Shown here piece by piece: positions 1 to 19,867 of a stretch of DNA of 64,000 bases (positions within the stretch are counted from its first letter, which is position 1; every line of letters begins with the position of its first letter). The translations under genes were made by a program, and so were the position numbers. The stretch spans positions 1-64,000 of the forward strand of contig NZ_RJVO01000001.1 in the NCBI RefSeq assembly GCF_003730135.1. The letters run 5' to 3'. Below the pieces are notes generated by a model. The model was not told the origin of the DNA. It saw nothing but the letters and a program-made list of their open reading frames with translations, and made no database searches. The DNA comes from Stagnimonas aquatica. Lineage in GTDB: Bacteria; Pseudomonadota; Gammaproteobacteria; Nevskiales; Nevskiaceae.

Positions 1-528
1 TCCGTATCCCGGCTCGATGATCCACCTCGACATCAAGACCTTGGGCCGCTTTGCGCAGCCCGGACACCGGGTCACGGGCAACCGCCGACAAGACACGCCC
101 AAAGCAGGCAAAGAGTGCATCCACGTCTGCGTGGATGACGCCTCTCGGCTGGCCTACGTCGAAGTGCTGCCGAATGAGAAGCAAGGCACGACCACTCGCT
201 TCCTGCTGCGCGCCCTGCGTTGGCTCAGAGGCCTCGGCGTGCGGGTGGAGCGGGTGCTCACCGATAACGGCTCGGCCTATCGCTCAAAGACCTTCGCCAA
301 AGCCTGCCGACGGCTGAGGATCAAACACAAGCGCACCCGGCCCTATACGCCACGCACCAACAAACCTTGCTGCGGGAGTGGGCTTACGCGCAGTCCTACG
401 ACACCTCAGACCTGCGTAATGCGGCACTGCCAACGTGGGTCAGTCACTACAACCAGTGCAGACCTCATGCCGCGCTCCACGGGAAACCACCGCTCAGCAG
501 AATCCCCAATCAACTTCTCAATCACTGA
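1..528 (+). pseudogene. Broken IS481-family transposase (3' part, DDE core)
   Basis: This is the C-terminal half of an rve/IS481-type DDE transposase entering from the left edge. In one frame (17 to about 360) one reads HLDIK with the first Asp, a DDASRLAYVE strand, LTDNGSAY with the second Asp, and then YTPRTN. Intact relatives continue GKAERF, which supplies the catalytic Glu. Here the frame jumps, and the family's end (LREWAY, YNQCRPHAALHGKPP) is found in another frame up to a TGA at 526-528. The frame change fits a deletion of 22 nt that removed the Glu codon, so the enzyme is dead. The inverted repeat of the element may lie around 535-560, but I could not define it. Confidence 0.85.
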
Positions 529-617
529 ATAACGTGGTGAGAAACGACAGCTAGGCCACAGCGCCCGGCCACCGATGCGGGTGGCGGCGCAACAGCAACA
601 AGCGCCGGCGCCAGAAA

Positions 618-648
618 CAGAAAGGCCGGGCAATGCCCGGCCTTTCTG
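618..648 (-). terminator. Terminator of the rpoBC operon
   Basis: A near-perfect hairpin (arms 618-632 and 634-648, core GGCCGGGC/GCCCGGCC) lies just past the rpoC stop. Its lower stem pairs AGAAA with TTTCT, giving the 3' side a T-rich tract on the minus strand. Confidence 0.85.
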
Positions 649-662
649 CACCACAACAGCGT

Positions 663-4907
<4,245 letters not shown>

Positions 4908-4937
4908 GGGTTACTCCTGATTCGTTTCGCCGGGGCC

Positions 4938-9014
<4,077 letters not shown>

Positions 9015-9060
9015 CGGTCGTAATCCTCGTCTAATGAATCAATCCGCACCGTCAGCAATG

Positions 9061-9103
9061 CGGTGGTTTGCGCTCTGAGTCGGGCTCAGACCGCAAACCA
9101 CCG
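9061..9103 (-). promoter_or_regulatory. Long hairpin in the rplL-rpoB spacer, probable RNA processing site
   Basis: A perfect 12-bp stem (9061-9072 with 9092-9103) encloses a second 5-bp stem (9075-9079 with 9085-9089). In E. coli the same spacer holds an RNase III cleavage hairpin just ahead of rpoB; by position and form this is the likely counterpart. Confidence 0.55.
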
Positions 9104-9152
9104 AATTTCTTCAGGTACTACCAACAACAATTTGGGGAAAGCAAAAACGGCA

Positions 9153-9183
9153 AGAGGCCGGGGGCATTGCAGCCCCCAGCCTT
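9153..9183 (-). terminator. Attenuator-like hairpin after rplL
   Basis: A G/C-rich stem (9156-9165 with 9172-9181, one G.U pair) stands about 40 nt after the rplL stop. A run of five T follows on the minus strand, but only 8 or more nt past the stem. This suggests a partial terminator that lowers rpoBC transcription relative to ribosomal proteins, as known at this position in E. coli. Confidence 0.6.
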
Positions 9184-9219
9184 TTGCTTGAATCGCAGCT
9201 AGCGAGTCGGTGCAAGGTC

Positions 9220-9603
9220 TTACTTGACGTCAACCTTGGCGCCGGCCTCTTCGAGCTTGGCCTTGAGGGCGGCAGCGTCAGCCTTGTTGACGCCATCCTT
9301 CACGGTCTGCGGAGCGCCTTCGACGAGGTCCTTGGCTTCCTTCAGGCCGAGGCCGGTGATCTCGCGGACAACCTTGATCACGTTGACCTTCTTGGCGGCG
9401 TCGATGGCGGAGAGGACGACCGTGAACTCGGTCTTCTCTTCCACCGGGGCGGCGGCGGCGGCACCGGCAGCGGGGCCAGCGGCGACGGCGACAGCAGCGG
9501 CGGACACGCCGAACTTCTCTTCCATCATCTTGACCAGCTCGACGATGTCCATGACGGACTTGGCGGCGATCGCGTCAAGGATTTCCTGATTGCTGAGGGA
9601 CAT
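9220..9603 (-). CDS. rplL: 50S ribosomal protein L7/L12
   Basis: Stalk protein of the large subunit that recruits translational GTPases; 127 residues. An N-terminal dimerisation helix ([20 protein letters not shown]) leads through an Ala/Gly/Pro hinge (about residues 38-55) into the conserved C-terminal domain with [16 protein letters not shown] and a LVEGAP segment. It follows rplJ by 54 nt, and several copies bind L10 in the pentameric stalk. Confidence 0.98.
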   Translation of the reverse strand: MSLSNQEILDAIAAKSVMDIVELVKMMEEKFGVSAAAVAVAAGPAAGAAAAAPVEEKTEFTVVLSAIDAAKKVNVIKVVREITGLGLKEAKDLVEGAPQTVKDGVNKADAAALKAKLEEAGAKVDVK

Positions 9604-9657
9604 TTTGAAACTCCAAAAGTAGTTTGTTGGGTACAGCGGAGAGGATGCGGAGAGTCC

Positions 9658-10182
9658 TTACTCGCCCTGCTTGTCGGCGACGGCCTGGACCGTGCGGACA
9701 AACTTGGCGGTGGGCTCGGCCAGGGTGCGGACGAAGCTGCCGATCGGGGCCTTCATCGTGCCCAGGAGCAGGGCGATGGCCTGATCCTTGGTGGGCAGCG
9801 AGGCGAGGCGGTCGATGTCCGAGGCGGGGTACAGCGTTCCGCCGACGGCCAGCGCTTTCACGACCAGCTTGTCGTTTTCCTTGGCAAAGTCCTTGATGAC
9901 GCGGCCGACAGCACCCGGATCCTCGAGCGAGAAACCGAGCACCAGCGGACCGACCAGCGCCGGGATCAGGCACTCGAACTGAGTACCTTCAACCGCCTTG
10001 CGGGCCAGCGTGTTCTTCACCACGTGCAGATAGATCCCGTTGTCACGGGCCTTGCTGCGCAGGGCGTCAAACTTGCCGGCCGTCAGGCCGCGGTACTCGG
10101 CGGCAACCGCCGAGAGCGCGCGCTTGGCAACGTCGTTGACTTCCGCAACCAGGACCTTCTTGTCTTCCAGCTTGAGCGGCAT
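9658..10182 (-). CDS. rplJ: 50S ribosomal protein L10
   Basis: Base of the L7/L12 stalk, 174 residues. It starts MPLKLEDKKVLVAEV and contains the family segments AEYRGLTAGKFDALR and KNTLARKAVEGT; the C-terminal helix binds L12 dimers. A 350-nt leader precedes it, which fits the known feedback by L10-L12 binding to its own mRNA. Confidence 0.98.
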   Translation of the reverse strand: MPLKLEDKKVLVAEVNDVAKRALSAVAAEYRGLTAGKFDALRSKARDNGIYLHVVKNTLARKAVEGTQFECLIPALVGPLVLGFSLEDPGAVGRVIKDFAKENDKLVVKALAVGGTLYPASDIDRLASLPTKDQAIALLLGTMKAPIGSFVRTLAEPTAKFVRTVQAVADKQGE

Positions 10183-10535
10183 GGGACTTGTTTAACTCCT
10201 GGTGCTAACTACGAAATCGGATTCATCCACGGTTAGTTGGAATCCTCCGGCCTTTCGGTGCTTCCTTCTTCCGCTTGTGGCGGCGTTCGGGTCACACCAT
10301 CTGCGGCAGCGGCGTTTCAGCCTTTAAGCCCTTGGGCCAACAACGCCCTGGAGCACTGACGGTCTTTGATGATGTGGCTTGGAGCCACACAACAAAGTTC
10401 TTTTACAAGCGGCTTTCGCCGCCGAATTCCTTGGCCCACCAACCTCGGCCCTGCTGCTGCGGCGGCTCGGCAAGCCTTGCTCGGCTTGCCGGTCCGCCGA
10501 GGTGAATGTCCGCTGGACATTCACCTATGCCCACC
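10183..10535 (-). promoter_or_regulatory. rplJ leader (L10-type autoregulatory leader region)
   Basis: This 353-nt gap between rplA and rplJ has no gene. Right after the rplA stop is a perfect 12-bp hairpin (10500-10511 with 10515-10526, 3-nt loop). It is followed by a 9-bp one (10468-10476 with 10483-10491). Nearer rplJ comes a GACCGTC segment (minus strand, about 10360) like those in L10 leaders. In E. coli this spacer has the rplJ promoter and the L10(L12)4 target. Position and structure support the same role here; exact boundaries are inferred. Confidence 0.6.
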
Positions 10536-11228
10536 TCACTCCGGCAGGCTCGACAGGTCGACGATGATGCCGGGGCCCATGGTGGTGGAGAGCGTCAGCT
10601 TCTTGAAGTAGACGCCCTTCGCCGAGGCCGGCTTGGCCTTGCGGATGTCGCGGACCACCGCCAGCAGGTTCTCGATCAGCTTCGACTTCTCGAAGTCGGC
10701 GGAACCCACGGAGGCGTGCAGGATGCCGGCCTTGTCGGCGCGGAACTTGGCCATACCGGCCTTGGCATTGCGCACCGCGCCAGCCACGTCCGGCGTGACC
10801 GTGCCGGTCTTCGGGTTCGGCATCAGGCCACGGGGGCCCAGCACCTGGCCGAGAGAACCGACAACGCGCATGGCGTCCGGCGAGGCAATCACCACCTGAT
10901 AGTTCAGGTCGCCACCCTTCATGGCGGCGGCAAGGTCGTCCATACCGACGGCATCGGCACCGGCGTCCTTGGCTTCCTGAGCCTTGGCGCCCTGGGTGAA
11001 CACCGCCACCCGCACCGATTTGCCGTTGCCGTGCGGCAACACGGTGGAGCCACGGACGTTCTGGTCGGACTTCTTGGGATCAATGCCCAGGTTGACGGCG
11101 ATGTCCACCGACTCCTTGAACTTGGCGGTGGAGCACGCCTTGAGAATGTCGAGCGCCTGCTCGATGGGGTAGCTCTTGCCGGCCTGCACCTTGGAGGCGA
11201 ACAGCTTTTCGCGCTTGGTCTGCTTCAT
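10536..11228 (-). CDS. rplA: 50S ribosomal protein L1
   Basis: L1 of the large-subunit E-site stalk, 230 residues, usual length. The conserved block [15 protein letters not shown] and the start [15 protein letters not shown] identify it. Its start lies 10 nt after rplK, with AAGGGG as ribosome site. L1 is known in other bacteria to repress rplKA translation by binding the leader. Confidence 0.98.
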   Translation of the reverse strand: MKQTKREKLFASKVQAGKSYPIEQALDILKACSTAKFKESVDIAVNLGIDPKKSDQNVRGSTVLPHGNGKSVRVAVFTQGAKAQEAKDAGADAVGMDDLAAAMKGGDLNYQVVIASPDAMRVVGSLGQVLGPRGLMPNPKTGTVTPDVAGAVRNAKAGMAKFRADKAGILHASVGSADFEKSKLIENLLAVVRDIRKAKPASAKGVYFKKLTLSTTMGPGIIVDLSSLPE

Positions 11229-11238
11229 GGTCTTCCCC

Positions 11239-11670
11239 TTACTTCAGCTCGGAATCGACGCCCATGCTGCGGGCGGAACCGGCGATGGTGCGAACAGCGG
11301 CATCCATGTCGGCAGCGGTGAGATCCGGCCACTTGGCCTTGGCGATCTCTTCGAGCTGACTGCGGGAAATCTTGCCGACCTTTTTGGTGTTCGGGTTCGA
11401 GGAACCGGACTCCAGGCCGAGCGCTTTCTTGATGAAGAAGGTCGCCGGCGGCGTCTTCATCACGAAGGTGAAGGACTTGTCCGAATAGACGGTGATCACC
11501 ACCGGAATCGGCATGCCGACTTCCAGCTTCTGGGTGGCCGCATTGAACTCTTTGCAGAACGCCATGATGTTGACGCCCTGCGAGCCCAGCGCGGGACCGA
11601 TCGGGGGAGAGGGATTGGCTTTGCCCGCTGGCACCTGCAGCTTGACGTAGCCCTGTACTTTCTTGGCCAT
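11239..11670 (-). CDS. rplK: 50S ribosomal protein L11
   Basis: L11 of the GTPase-associated centre, 143 residues. It has the start [16 protein letters not shown], the [13 protein letters not shown] block of the N-terminal domain and the C-terminal rRNA-binding domain ending [14 protein letters not shown] stands 8 nt before the ATG. The 156-nt spacer upstream toward nusG holds an 11-bp hairpin (11732-11742 with 11748-11758) and may carry a separate promoter. Confidence 0.98.
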   Translation of the reverse strand: MAKKVQGYVKLQVPAGKANPSPPIGPALGSQGVNIMAFCKEFNAATQKLEVGMPIPVVITVYSDKSFTFVMKTPPATFFIKKALGLESGSSNPNTKKVGKISRSQLEEIAKAKWPDLTAADMDAAVRTIAGSARSMGVDSELK

Positions 11671-11826
11671 CTAACGCTCCTGGTTTGGGTACGAACGCCC
11701 CAGCTTCTGCACTGGCGGCTCCCCTGTGAAACCCTTCGCGCCCGGACAGGCGTGAAGGGAGAAATGATTCCGCGACAAACTCACCGCAATCCGCGACGGC
11801 CATCTAAAGCCGCCGCGAAAGGATTT

Positions 11827-12360
11827 TTAGGTCTTCTCGACCTGCGAGAACTCCAGCTCCACCGGCGTCGAGCGGCCAAAGATCAGCACCGCCACGCGCA
11901 GACGGTTCTTCTCGTAGTTGACCTCTTCGACCACACCGGTGAAGTCGGCGAACGGACCGTCGTTGACACGGACCTGCTGACCCGGCTCGAACAGGGTCTT
12001 GGGCTTGGGCCGCTCGACCGCTTCTTCGACGCGGTTGAGGATGGCGTTGGCTTCCTTGTCGGAAATCGGCGCCGGCTTTTCCGCCGTGCCACCGATGAAG
12101 CCCAGCACCTTCGGCGTGGACTTGACCAAGTGCCAGGTGTCTTCGTTCATTTCCATGTTGACGAAGACGTAACCCGGAAAGAACTTGCGCTCGGTGGTGC
12201 GCTTCTGGCCATCCTTGATCTCGACCACTTCCTCGGTCGGCACCAGGATCTCACCAAACTGCTCATTCAGCCCGGCACGGCCGATACGCTCCTTGAGCGC
12301 CTTGGCCACGCTGTTTTCGTACTGGGCGTACGCATGCACGACATACCAACGCATAGTCAT
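11827..12360 (-). CDS. nusG: Transcription termination/antitermination protein NusG
   Basis: NusG binds RNA polymerase and couples it to Rho or to the ribosome; 177 residues. The N-terminal NGN domain ([20 protein letters not shown]) and the C-terminal KOW domain ([16 protein letters not shown]) are both complete. The start is 3 nt past secE; a second ATG two codons in (12354) is an equally good start. Co-transcription with secE is the general bacterial arrangement. Confidence 0.98.
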   Translation of the reverse strand: MTMRWYVVHAYAQYENSVAKALKERIGRAGLNEQFGEILVPTEEVVEIKDGQKRTTERKFFPGYVFVNMEMNEDTWHLVKSTPKVLGFIGGTAEKPAPISDKEANAILNRVEEAVERPKPKTLFEPGQQVRVNDGPFADFTGVVEEVNYEKNRLRVAVLIFGRSTPVELEFSQVEKT

Positions 12361-12363
12361 GAA

Positions 12364-12747
12364 CTAGCCCCGGCCAGTGAGTTTTTCGACGCCGAACAGG
12401 AGCGCACCATCGAGCCCCCACATCAGCAGCGACATGATCAGCACCACCACCGCGATCATCAGCGTGGTCTGCACGCTTTCCTGGCGGGTCGGCCACACCA
12501 CCTTGCGCAGCTCGGTACGGGCACCCGCAATGGCGCCCCATACCGCCTGACCGGTCGCCGTGCGGTAACCCACGGCCGCAGAGGCACCCACAGCGGCCAG
12601 CAGCAGCAGCACCCGAACCACGGTCGGCAGCTCGGCTTCAAAGTAGTAGAAGGCGAACAGTCCGCCGGCGAACAGGATGGCGGCGAGCGCCAGCAGAGCC
12701 TGATCCTTGCGGGGAGAACCAGCCTCAAGGGCTTGGGATTCCATCAT
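12364..12747 (-). CDS. secE: Preprotein translocase subunit SecE
   Basis: Membrane subunit of the SecYEG channel. From the ATG at 12747 it is 127 residues with three predicted membrane helices (about 19-37, 42-60 and 95-118) and the conserved amphipathic stretch ELRKVVWPTRQE before the last helix, like the three-helix enterobacterial form. The frame stays open upstream to 12822, but that start would lie inside tRNA-Trp and was rejected. The ribosome site is weak. Confidence 0.95.
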   Translation of the reverse strand: MMESQALEAGSPRKDQALLALAAILFAGGLFAFYYFEAELPTVVRVLLLLAAVGASAAVGYRTATGQAVWGAIAGARTELRKVVWPTRQESVQTTLMIAVVVLIMSLLMWGLDGALLFGVEKLTGRG

Positions 12748-12792
12748 GACACCCGGTGATGAACCATGATCCAGTTGCTTAGCCGTTGCGAA

Positions 12793-12868
12793 TGGCAGGG
12801 AGAGAGGGCTTCGAACCCCCAACCTTCGGTTTTGGAGACCGACGCTCTACCAATTGAGCTATCCCCCT
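12793..12868 (-). tRNA. tRNA-Trp (CCA)
   Basis: A 76-nt cloverleaf with encoded CCA (12793-12795): acceptor AGGGGGA pairing with TCTCCCT, D arm TAGCTCAATTGGTAGAGC, anticodon loop CTCCAAA giving CCA, and GGTTCGA in the T loop. It lies between the tuf terminator and secE. Confidence 0.97.
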
Positions 12869-12933
12869 GCAGCCCTCGCAAACCGGCAAAACAACCAAGA
12901 TCACAGCCAGAAAAATAAAACCAGCAAAACCAA

Positions 12934-12959
12934 AAGGGGCGCGATGATACGCGCCCCTT
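12934..12959 (-). terminator. Terminator after tuf
   Basis: A perfect 10-bp stem AAGGGGCGCG (12950-12959 with 12934-12943 on the complement) is followed on the minus strand by TTTTGG and further T-rich sequence. It separates the tRNA-tuf unit from tRNA-Trp-secE-nusG. Confidence 0.85.
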
Positions 12960-13001
12960 CGAAAACCTGTCAATCCATCTCGCGATGGACTTGAAGGATT
13001 C

Positions 13002-14204
<1,203 letters not shown>

Positions 14205-14246
14205 CGCTGCGCTCCGCGTCTAAATCAAAGAACTGTCATTAAAAAG

Positions 14247-14322
14247 TGGTGCTCACAATCGGAATCGAACCGATGACCTCTTCCTTACCAAGAAAGTGCT
14301 CTACCGACTGAGCTATGTGAGC
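14247..14322 (-). tRNA. tRNA-Thr (GGT)
   Basis: A 76-nt cloverleaf with encoded CCA (14247-14249), acceptor GCTCACA/TGTGAGC, anticodon loop TTGGTAA giving GGT, and T loop GGTTCGA. It is the last tRNA before tuf in the co-transcribed cluster. Confidence 0.97.
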
Positions 14323-14343
14323 TTTGCTGAATACTGCTTCTGC

Positions 14344-14417
14344 TGGAGCGGGTGATGGGAATCGAACCCACGCTATCAGCTTGGAAGGCTGAAGTTCTAC
14401 CATTGAACTACACCCGC
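14344..14417 (-). tRNA. tRNA-Gly (TCC)
   Basis: A 74-nt cloverleaf with encoded CCA (14344-14346), acceptor GCGGGTG/CACCCGC, and anticodon loop CTTCCAA giving TCC. It is the middle tRNA of the Tyr-Gly-Thr-tuf unit. Confidence 0.97.
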
Positions 14418-14454
14418 CGGGACCGCCAGAAAATCAACAAACAACTGGTAAAAA

Positions 14455-14540
<86 letters not shown>

Positions 14541-14556
14541 AGCAAACGAGCCCGAG

Positions 14557-14586
14557 ATTCTCCGGGGGGACCCCCAGTTTTGTCAA
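14557..14586 (-). promoter_or_regulatory. Promoter of the tRNA-Tyr-Gly-Thr-tuf unit
   Basis: A perfect -35 TTGACA (complement of 14581-14586) and a -10-like GAGAAT (complement of 14557-14562) are separated by 18 nt. The predicted start is within 10 nt of tRNA-Tyr. The G/C-rich discriminator after the -10 is the type seen in stable-RNA promoters under stringent control. Confidence 0.65.
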
Positions 14587-14602
14587 GCCGTCGCGACGGA
14601 TT

Positions 14603-16516
<1,914 letters not shown>

Positions 16517-16531
16517 GGGAAAGGGGTTCTC

Positions 16532-17113
16532 TTAGAGGGGAGCGACGAGCAGCGCCTGCCGCTCGGCCGGGGACAGTGCCGCGAACGCGCGCGGCTCTGC
16601 CGGGTGATCGAAATGCGTCTGCAAGGCCAGTTGCCACCAGCCGACGTCATGCCAGGCGGCGCACTTGTACCCGACCCGGCGGTAAATGCCCACCAGCGAG
16701 AACCCGCAGGCCTCGTGCAGGCCGACGCTGCCGGCGTTCGGCAAGGTGATGCCGGCGTAGGCGTGATACAGGCCCAGCGCCCGCAGGATGTGAAACAGAC
16801 GCAGGTAGAGCTGCCGTCCCAGCCCCCGCCGATGCGCCTCCGGCGCCAGATAAATGCCGACGTCCACACCCCAGCGATAGGCGGCGCGGCTGCGGTGTTC
16901 GCTGGCATAGGCATAGCCCAGCACCCGCCCCTCGCGCTCGGCCACCAGCCAGGGGAAGCGGGCCATCACTGTTTCCAGACGCCTAGCCATCTCGGCCGCA
17001 TCCGGTGGCGGGTCGATCTCGAAGGTGATGGCGGTGTCGCTGACGTAGGGCGCATAGATCGCCGCGATGGCGGCGGCATCGGCGGGAACGGCGTAACGGA
17101 TGAGGGTGGTCAT
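16532..17113 (-). CDS. GNAT N-acetyltransferase, phosphinothricin acetyltransferase-like
   Basis: A 193-residue GNAT enzyme that should transfer acetyl from acetyl-CoA to a small amine. The start MTTLIRYAVPADAAAIAAIYAPYV, the TFEIDPP segment, the acetyl-CoA loop HRRGLGRQLY and the NAGSVGLHEACGF strand with GYKCAAWHDV match the PAT/YwnH-type subfamily acting on phosphinothricin or methionine sulfoximine. The substrate cannot be fixed from sequence. It stands between hrpB and uup on the same strand, probably in one transcript. Confidence 0.85.
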   Translation of the reverse strand: MTTLIRYAVPADAAAIAAIYAPYVSDTAITFEIDPPPDAAEMARRLETVMARFPWLVAEREGRVLGYAYASEHRSRAAYRWGVDVGIYLAPEAHRRGLGRQLYLRLFHILRALGLYHAYAGITLPNAGSVGLHEACGFSLVGIYRRVGYKCAAWHDVGWWQLALQTHFDHPAEPRAFAALSPAERQALLVAPL

Positions 17114-17162
17114 GACGGGAACTCGCGATCCAGGGCCTTGGGTTTACGGGAGAACAGGCCGA

Positions 17163-19829
17163 TCAGGTGCCTCTGGGCTTCGCCCGCGCCGTGGCCTGGG
17201 CGGCCAGCGGATCGTCCGGCCAGGGATGGCGCGGATAACGGCCACGCAGATCCTTCTTGACCTCAAAGTAACTGCGCGCCCAGAAGCCGGCGAGATCGGC
17301 GGTGATGGCGATGGGCTTCCTCCCCGGTGAGAGCATGTGCAGCACCACCTTCACCCGGCCATCGCAGACCGTCGGGGTGTCGCTGGCGCCGAACATTTCC
17401 TGCAACTTCACCTCCAGCGCTGGCGCCTGCCCCGGCGTGTAGCTGAGTGCGTGACGGTTGCCGCTGGGCACGGTCAGATGGGTCGGCGCCAGCCGCGACA
17501 GCGCCTGCTGCTGCGGGTAGTCGAGCTGGGCCTGAAGCGCGCCCATCAGATCCAGCTTGTCGAGGTGACTCAGGCGGCTCATGCCGTCCAGATAGGGCGA
17601 GAGCCAGTCTTCCAGGCTCGCCAGCAGGGCCGGGTCGCTGACCTCCGGCCAGCCGGCCTCGGGCTGCCAGTGGCGCAGCGACTCCACCCGCGCCTGCCAG
17701 CCACGCGCGCCCTCGCTCCAGGGCAGCGCATGGAGGCCGGTGGCGCGGATGCCGGCGATCAGCGCGGCGCGGATCTGTTCGCGCGCGGCGGCATCGGGCT
17801 CGCGTAACGGCCGCGCCGACAGCACCAGAGCGCCCAGACGCTCCTGTTGCTCGGCCTGCACAGCGCCAAGGCCGGCATCCCAGCGCACCAGCGCCTCGCG
17901 ACGCAGACGGCCGCCGTGCTCGGCGCGCAACTGCGCCTCGTCCAGCGGCGCGGCGAGGCGGATGCGACGCTGATTGCCTTCGACGCTCCAGTGCGCGATG
18001 GCCAGCCAGTCGGCGCGCGCCAGCGGATCGGTTTCCGGCAGCCGCGCCTCGCCGCCGTCGGCGCAGAGGAAGGCCACCTCACGCTGCTGGCGGCCGCTGT
18101 CGCGGCTGCCCTCGCGGCGGCGCGCCAGACGCTCGGGAAAGGCATGAGAGAGCAGTACCGCGACCGCTTCCTCTCCTGCCGCTGCCTGCGGGGAACGCTC
18201 CGGCGTGGAACGCCCACTCCCCGCCCCTACCCCGCTTGCGGGGGAGGGAGATTCCAGCAGCCGCAGGAACTGCCGCACCGAGTCCTGCACCCGCCGCAAC
18301 TGACCCGGATCGCCACGGCCGGCGCGCAAACGGGCGACGCGCTCGCCGGCATCGCTGCCGCCATCGGCCTCGCGCTCCTCCAGCGCCGCCGCCAGCCATG
18401 CCGCCAGCTCGCCCTGCCCGCGCGCCTGCCCCTGCAAGAGCAGATGCGCCAGGCGCGGCGCGGTCGGCAGGCGCGCCAGTTGGCGACCGTGCGCAGTGAT
18501 CCTGCCCTGGGCGTCGATGGCGCCCATTGCCAGCAGCAACTCGCGGGCATAGCTCCAGTTGGCGGCGGTCGGTGCGTCCAGCAGCCGAAGCGCGGCCGGA
18601 TCGGCGATGCCCCAGCCGGCCAGTTCCAGCGCGAAGCGGCTGAGGTCGGCGGCGAGGACTTCCGGGGTGTCGTGCGCCACCAGGCGGCCGTGCTGCTCCT
18701 GCGACCACAGCCGGTAGGCGGTGCCCGGCCCGAGGCGACCGGCGCGGCCGGCACGCTGGTCGGCGGAGGCGCGCGACACCCGCCGCGTCTCCAGCACATT
18801 GGCGCCAGCGCCGAGATCGAAGCGGGCCGCGCGAACCAGCCCACCATCGACCACCGTGGTCACACCCTCGACGGTCAGCGAGGTCTGGGCGATGTTGGTG
18901 GCGAGGATCAGCTTGCGCCGGCCCTCGGCGTTGGGGCGCAGGGCCAGGTCCTGCAAGTCGCTGGACAGCTCGCCGTATAGCGGCCGGATCGCCAGCTCGC
19001 GGTAGCGCTCGCTCACCCGCCGCTCAACGCCGCGAATCTCGCGGGCGCCGGGCAGGAAGCACAGGATGTCGCCCTCGGTTTCGGCCAAGGCGTTGCTGAC
19101 CAGCGCCGCCACTGCCTCGTCGTGCGCGGCCTCCGGGCGTGCGGGCCGGTAGCGGATGTCCACCGGGTACAGGCTGCCGCCGGCCGTGATGATGGGCGCT
19201 GGGACAATGCCCCTCCCCCCGCCTGCAGGGGGAGGCTGGGAGGGGGGCGTCGCAGCCATCGTCGCAGGAACGCCCCCAGCCTCTCCCGCAGACGACAGAG
19301 GGAGCAAGGGGTCAGCCAGCAGTTGCGCAACCCGCTCGGTATCCAGCGTCGCCGACATCACCAGGAGGCGCAGCTCGGGGTTGAGGTTGTCGCGGGCATC
19401 CAGCGCCAGCGCCAGCGCGAGGTCGGCATCGAGGCTGCGCTCGTGGAACTCGTCGAAGATCACCAGACCCACGCCCGGCAGTTCCGGGTCCGCTTGCAGG
19501 CGGCGGGTGAGCAGACCCTCGGTGACCACCTCGATGCGGGTCTCCGGGCCGATGCGGCGCTCGAAGCGGATCTGGTAGCCCACCCGGCCACCCACCTTCT
19601 CGCCCAGCAGGGCCGCCATGCGCGCGGCAGCGGCGCGCGCCGCCACCCGGCGCGGCTCCAGCAGCACGATCTTCTTGCCGGCCAGCCAGGGTTCGTCGAG
19701 CAGGGCCAGCGGGATGGTGGTGGTCTTGCCCGAGCCCGGAGGCGCCGCCAGCACCGCCCGGCCGGCCGCGCGCAGCGCCGCCCGCAAGGCGGGCAGAGCT
19801 TCGAGCGCGGGGTAGTCGGGCAGCTTCAT
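17163..19829 (-). CDS. hrpB: ATP-dependent helicase HrpB, with two inserts
   Basis: DEAH-box helicase of the HrpA/HrpB family, 888 residues from the ATG at 19829 (MKLPDYPALEALPALR); the open frame upstream is not used. PPGSGKTT (Walker A), DEFHERSLDADL, the SAT motif and QRAGRAGRLGPG (motif VI) are intact, and the HrpB-specific C-terminal domain ends with PDDP. The usual length is about 820; the excess lies in two Pro/Ser/Gly-rich low-complexity stretches (about residues 172-215 and 524-551). Their DNA is palindromic and resembles intergenic repeats. It is divergent from the methyltransferase gene, 38 nt away. Confidence 0.93.
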   Translation of the reverse strand: MKLPDYPALEALPALRAALRAAGRAVLAAPPGSGKTTTIPLALLDEPWLAGKKIVLLEPRRVAARAAAARMAALLGEKVGGRVGYQIRFERRIGPETRIEVVTEGLLTRRLQADPELPGVGLVIFDEFHERSLDADLALALALDARDNLNPELRLLVMSATLDTERVAQLLADPLLPLSSAGEAGGVPATMAATPPSQPPPAGGGRGIVPAPIITAGGSLYPVDIRYRPARPEAAHDEAVAALVSNALAETEGDILCFLPGAREIRGVERRVSERYRELAIRPLYGELSSDLQDLALRPNAEGRRKLILATNIAQTSLTVEGVTTVVDGGLVRAARFDLGAGANVLETRRVSRASADQRAGRAGRLGPGTAYRLWSQEQHGRLVAHDTPEVLAADLSRFALELAGWGIADPAALRLLDAPTAANWSYARELLLAMGAIDAQGRITAHGRQLARLPTAPRLAHLLLQGQARGQGELAAWLAAALEEREADGGSDAGERVARLRAGRGDPGQLRRVQDSVRQFLRLLESPSPASGVGAGSGRSTPERSPQAAAGEEAVAVLLSHAFPERLARRREGSRDSGRQQREVAFLCADGGEARLPETDPLARADWLAIAHWSVEGNQRRIRLAAPLDEAQLRAEHGGRLRREALVRWDAGLGAVQAEQQERLGALVLSARPLREPDAAAREQIRAALIAGIRATGLHALPWSEGARGWQARVESLRHWQPEAGWPEVSDPALLASLEDWLSPYLDGMSRLSHLDKLDLMGALQAQLDYPQQQALSRLAPTHLTVPSGNRHALSYTPGQAPALEVKLQEMFGASDTPTVCDGRVKVVLHMLSPGRKPIAITADLAGFWARSYFEVKKDLRGRYPRHPWPDDPLAAQATARAKPRGT
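18205..18260 (-). repeat. REP-like palindrome inside hrpB, copy 2
   Basis: CTCCCCCGC AAG GCGGGG-type palindrome with flanking CCCTCC. It is read in frame as a Pro/Ser/Gly-rich linker. It resembles copy 1 at 19205-19300 and the CCCTCTCCCGC-type repeats common between genes of high-GC gammaproteobacteria. Confidence 0.5.
19205..19310 (-). repeat. REP-like palindromes inside hrpB, copy 1 (double)
   Basis: Two G/C palindromes in tandem: CCCCTCCCCCCGCCTGCAGG with its GGGGGAGG counterpart, then CCCCCAGCCTCTCCCGC with GAGGGAG. They encode a Pro/Gly-rich stretch absent from ordinary HrpB between the second RecA motif region and the YPV strand. Confidence 0.5.
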
Positions 19830-19867
19830 GGGGCGCGCATTGTCCACTATGAGAGACAATTGCTGAC

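Noticed and set aside
12748-12822. Longer start of secE
   Set aside because: It would overlap tRNA-Trp; the start at 12747 gives the normal length.
18205-19310. CRISPR repeats in hrpB
   Set aside because: Palindromes are unequal, not evenly spaced and lie in a coding frame.
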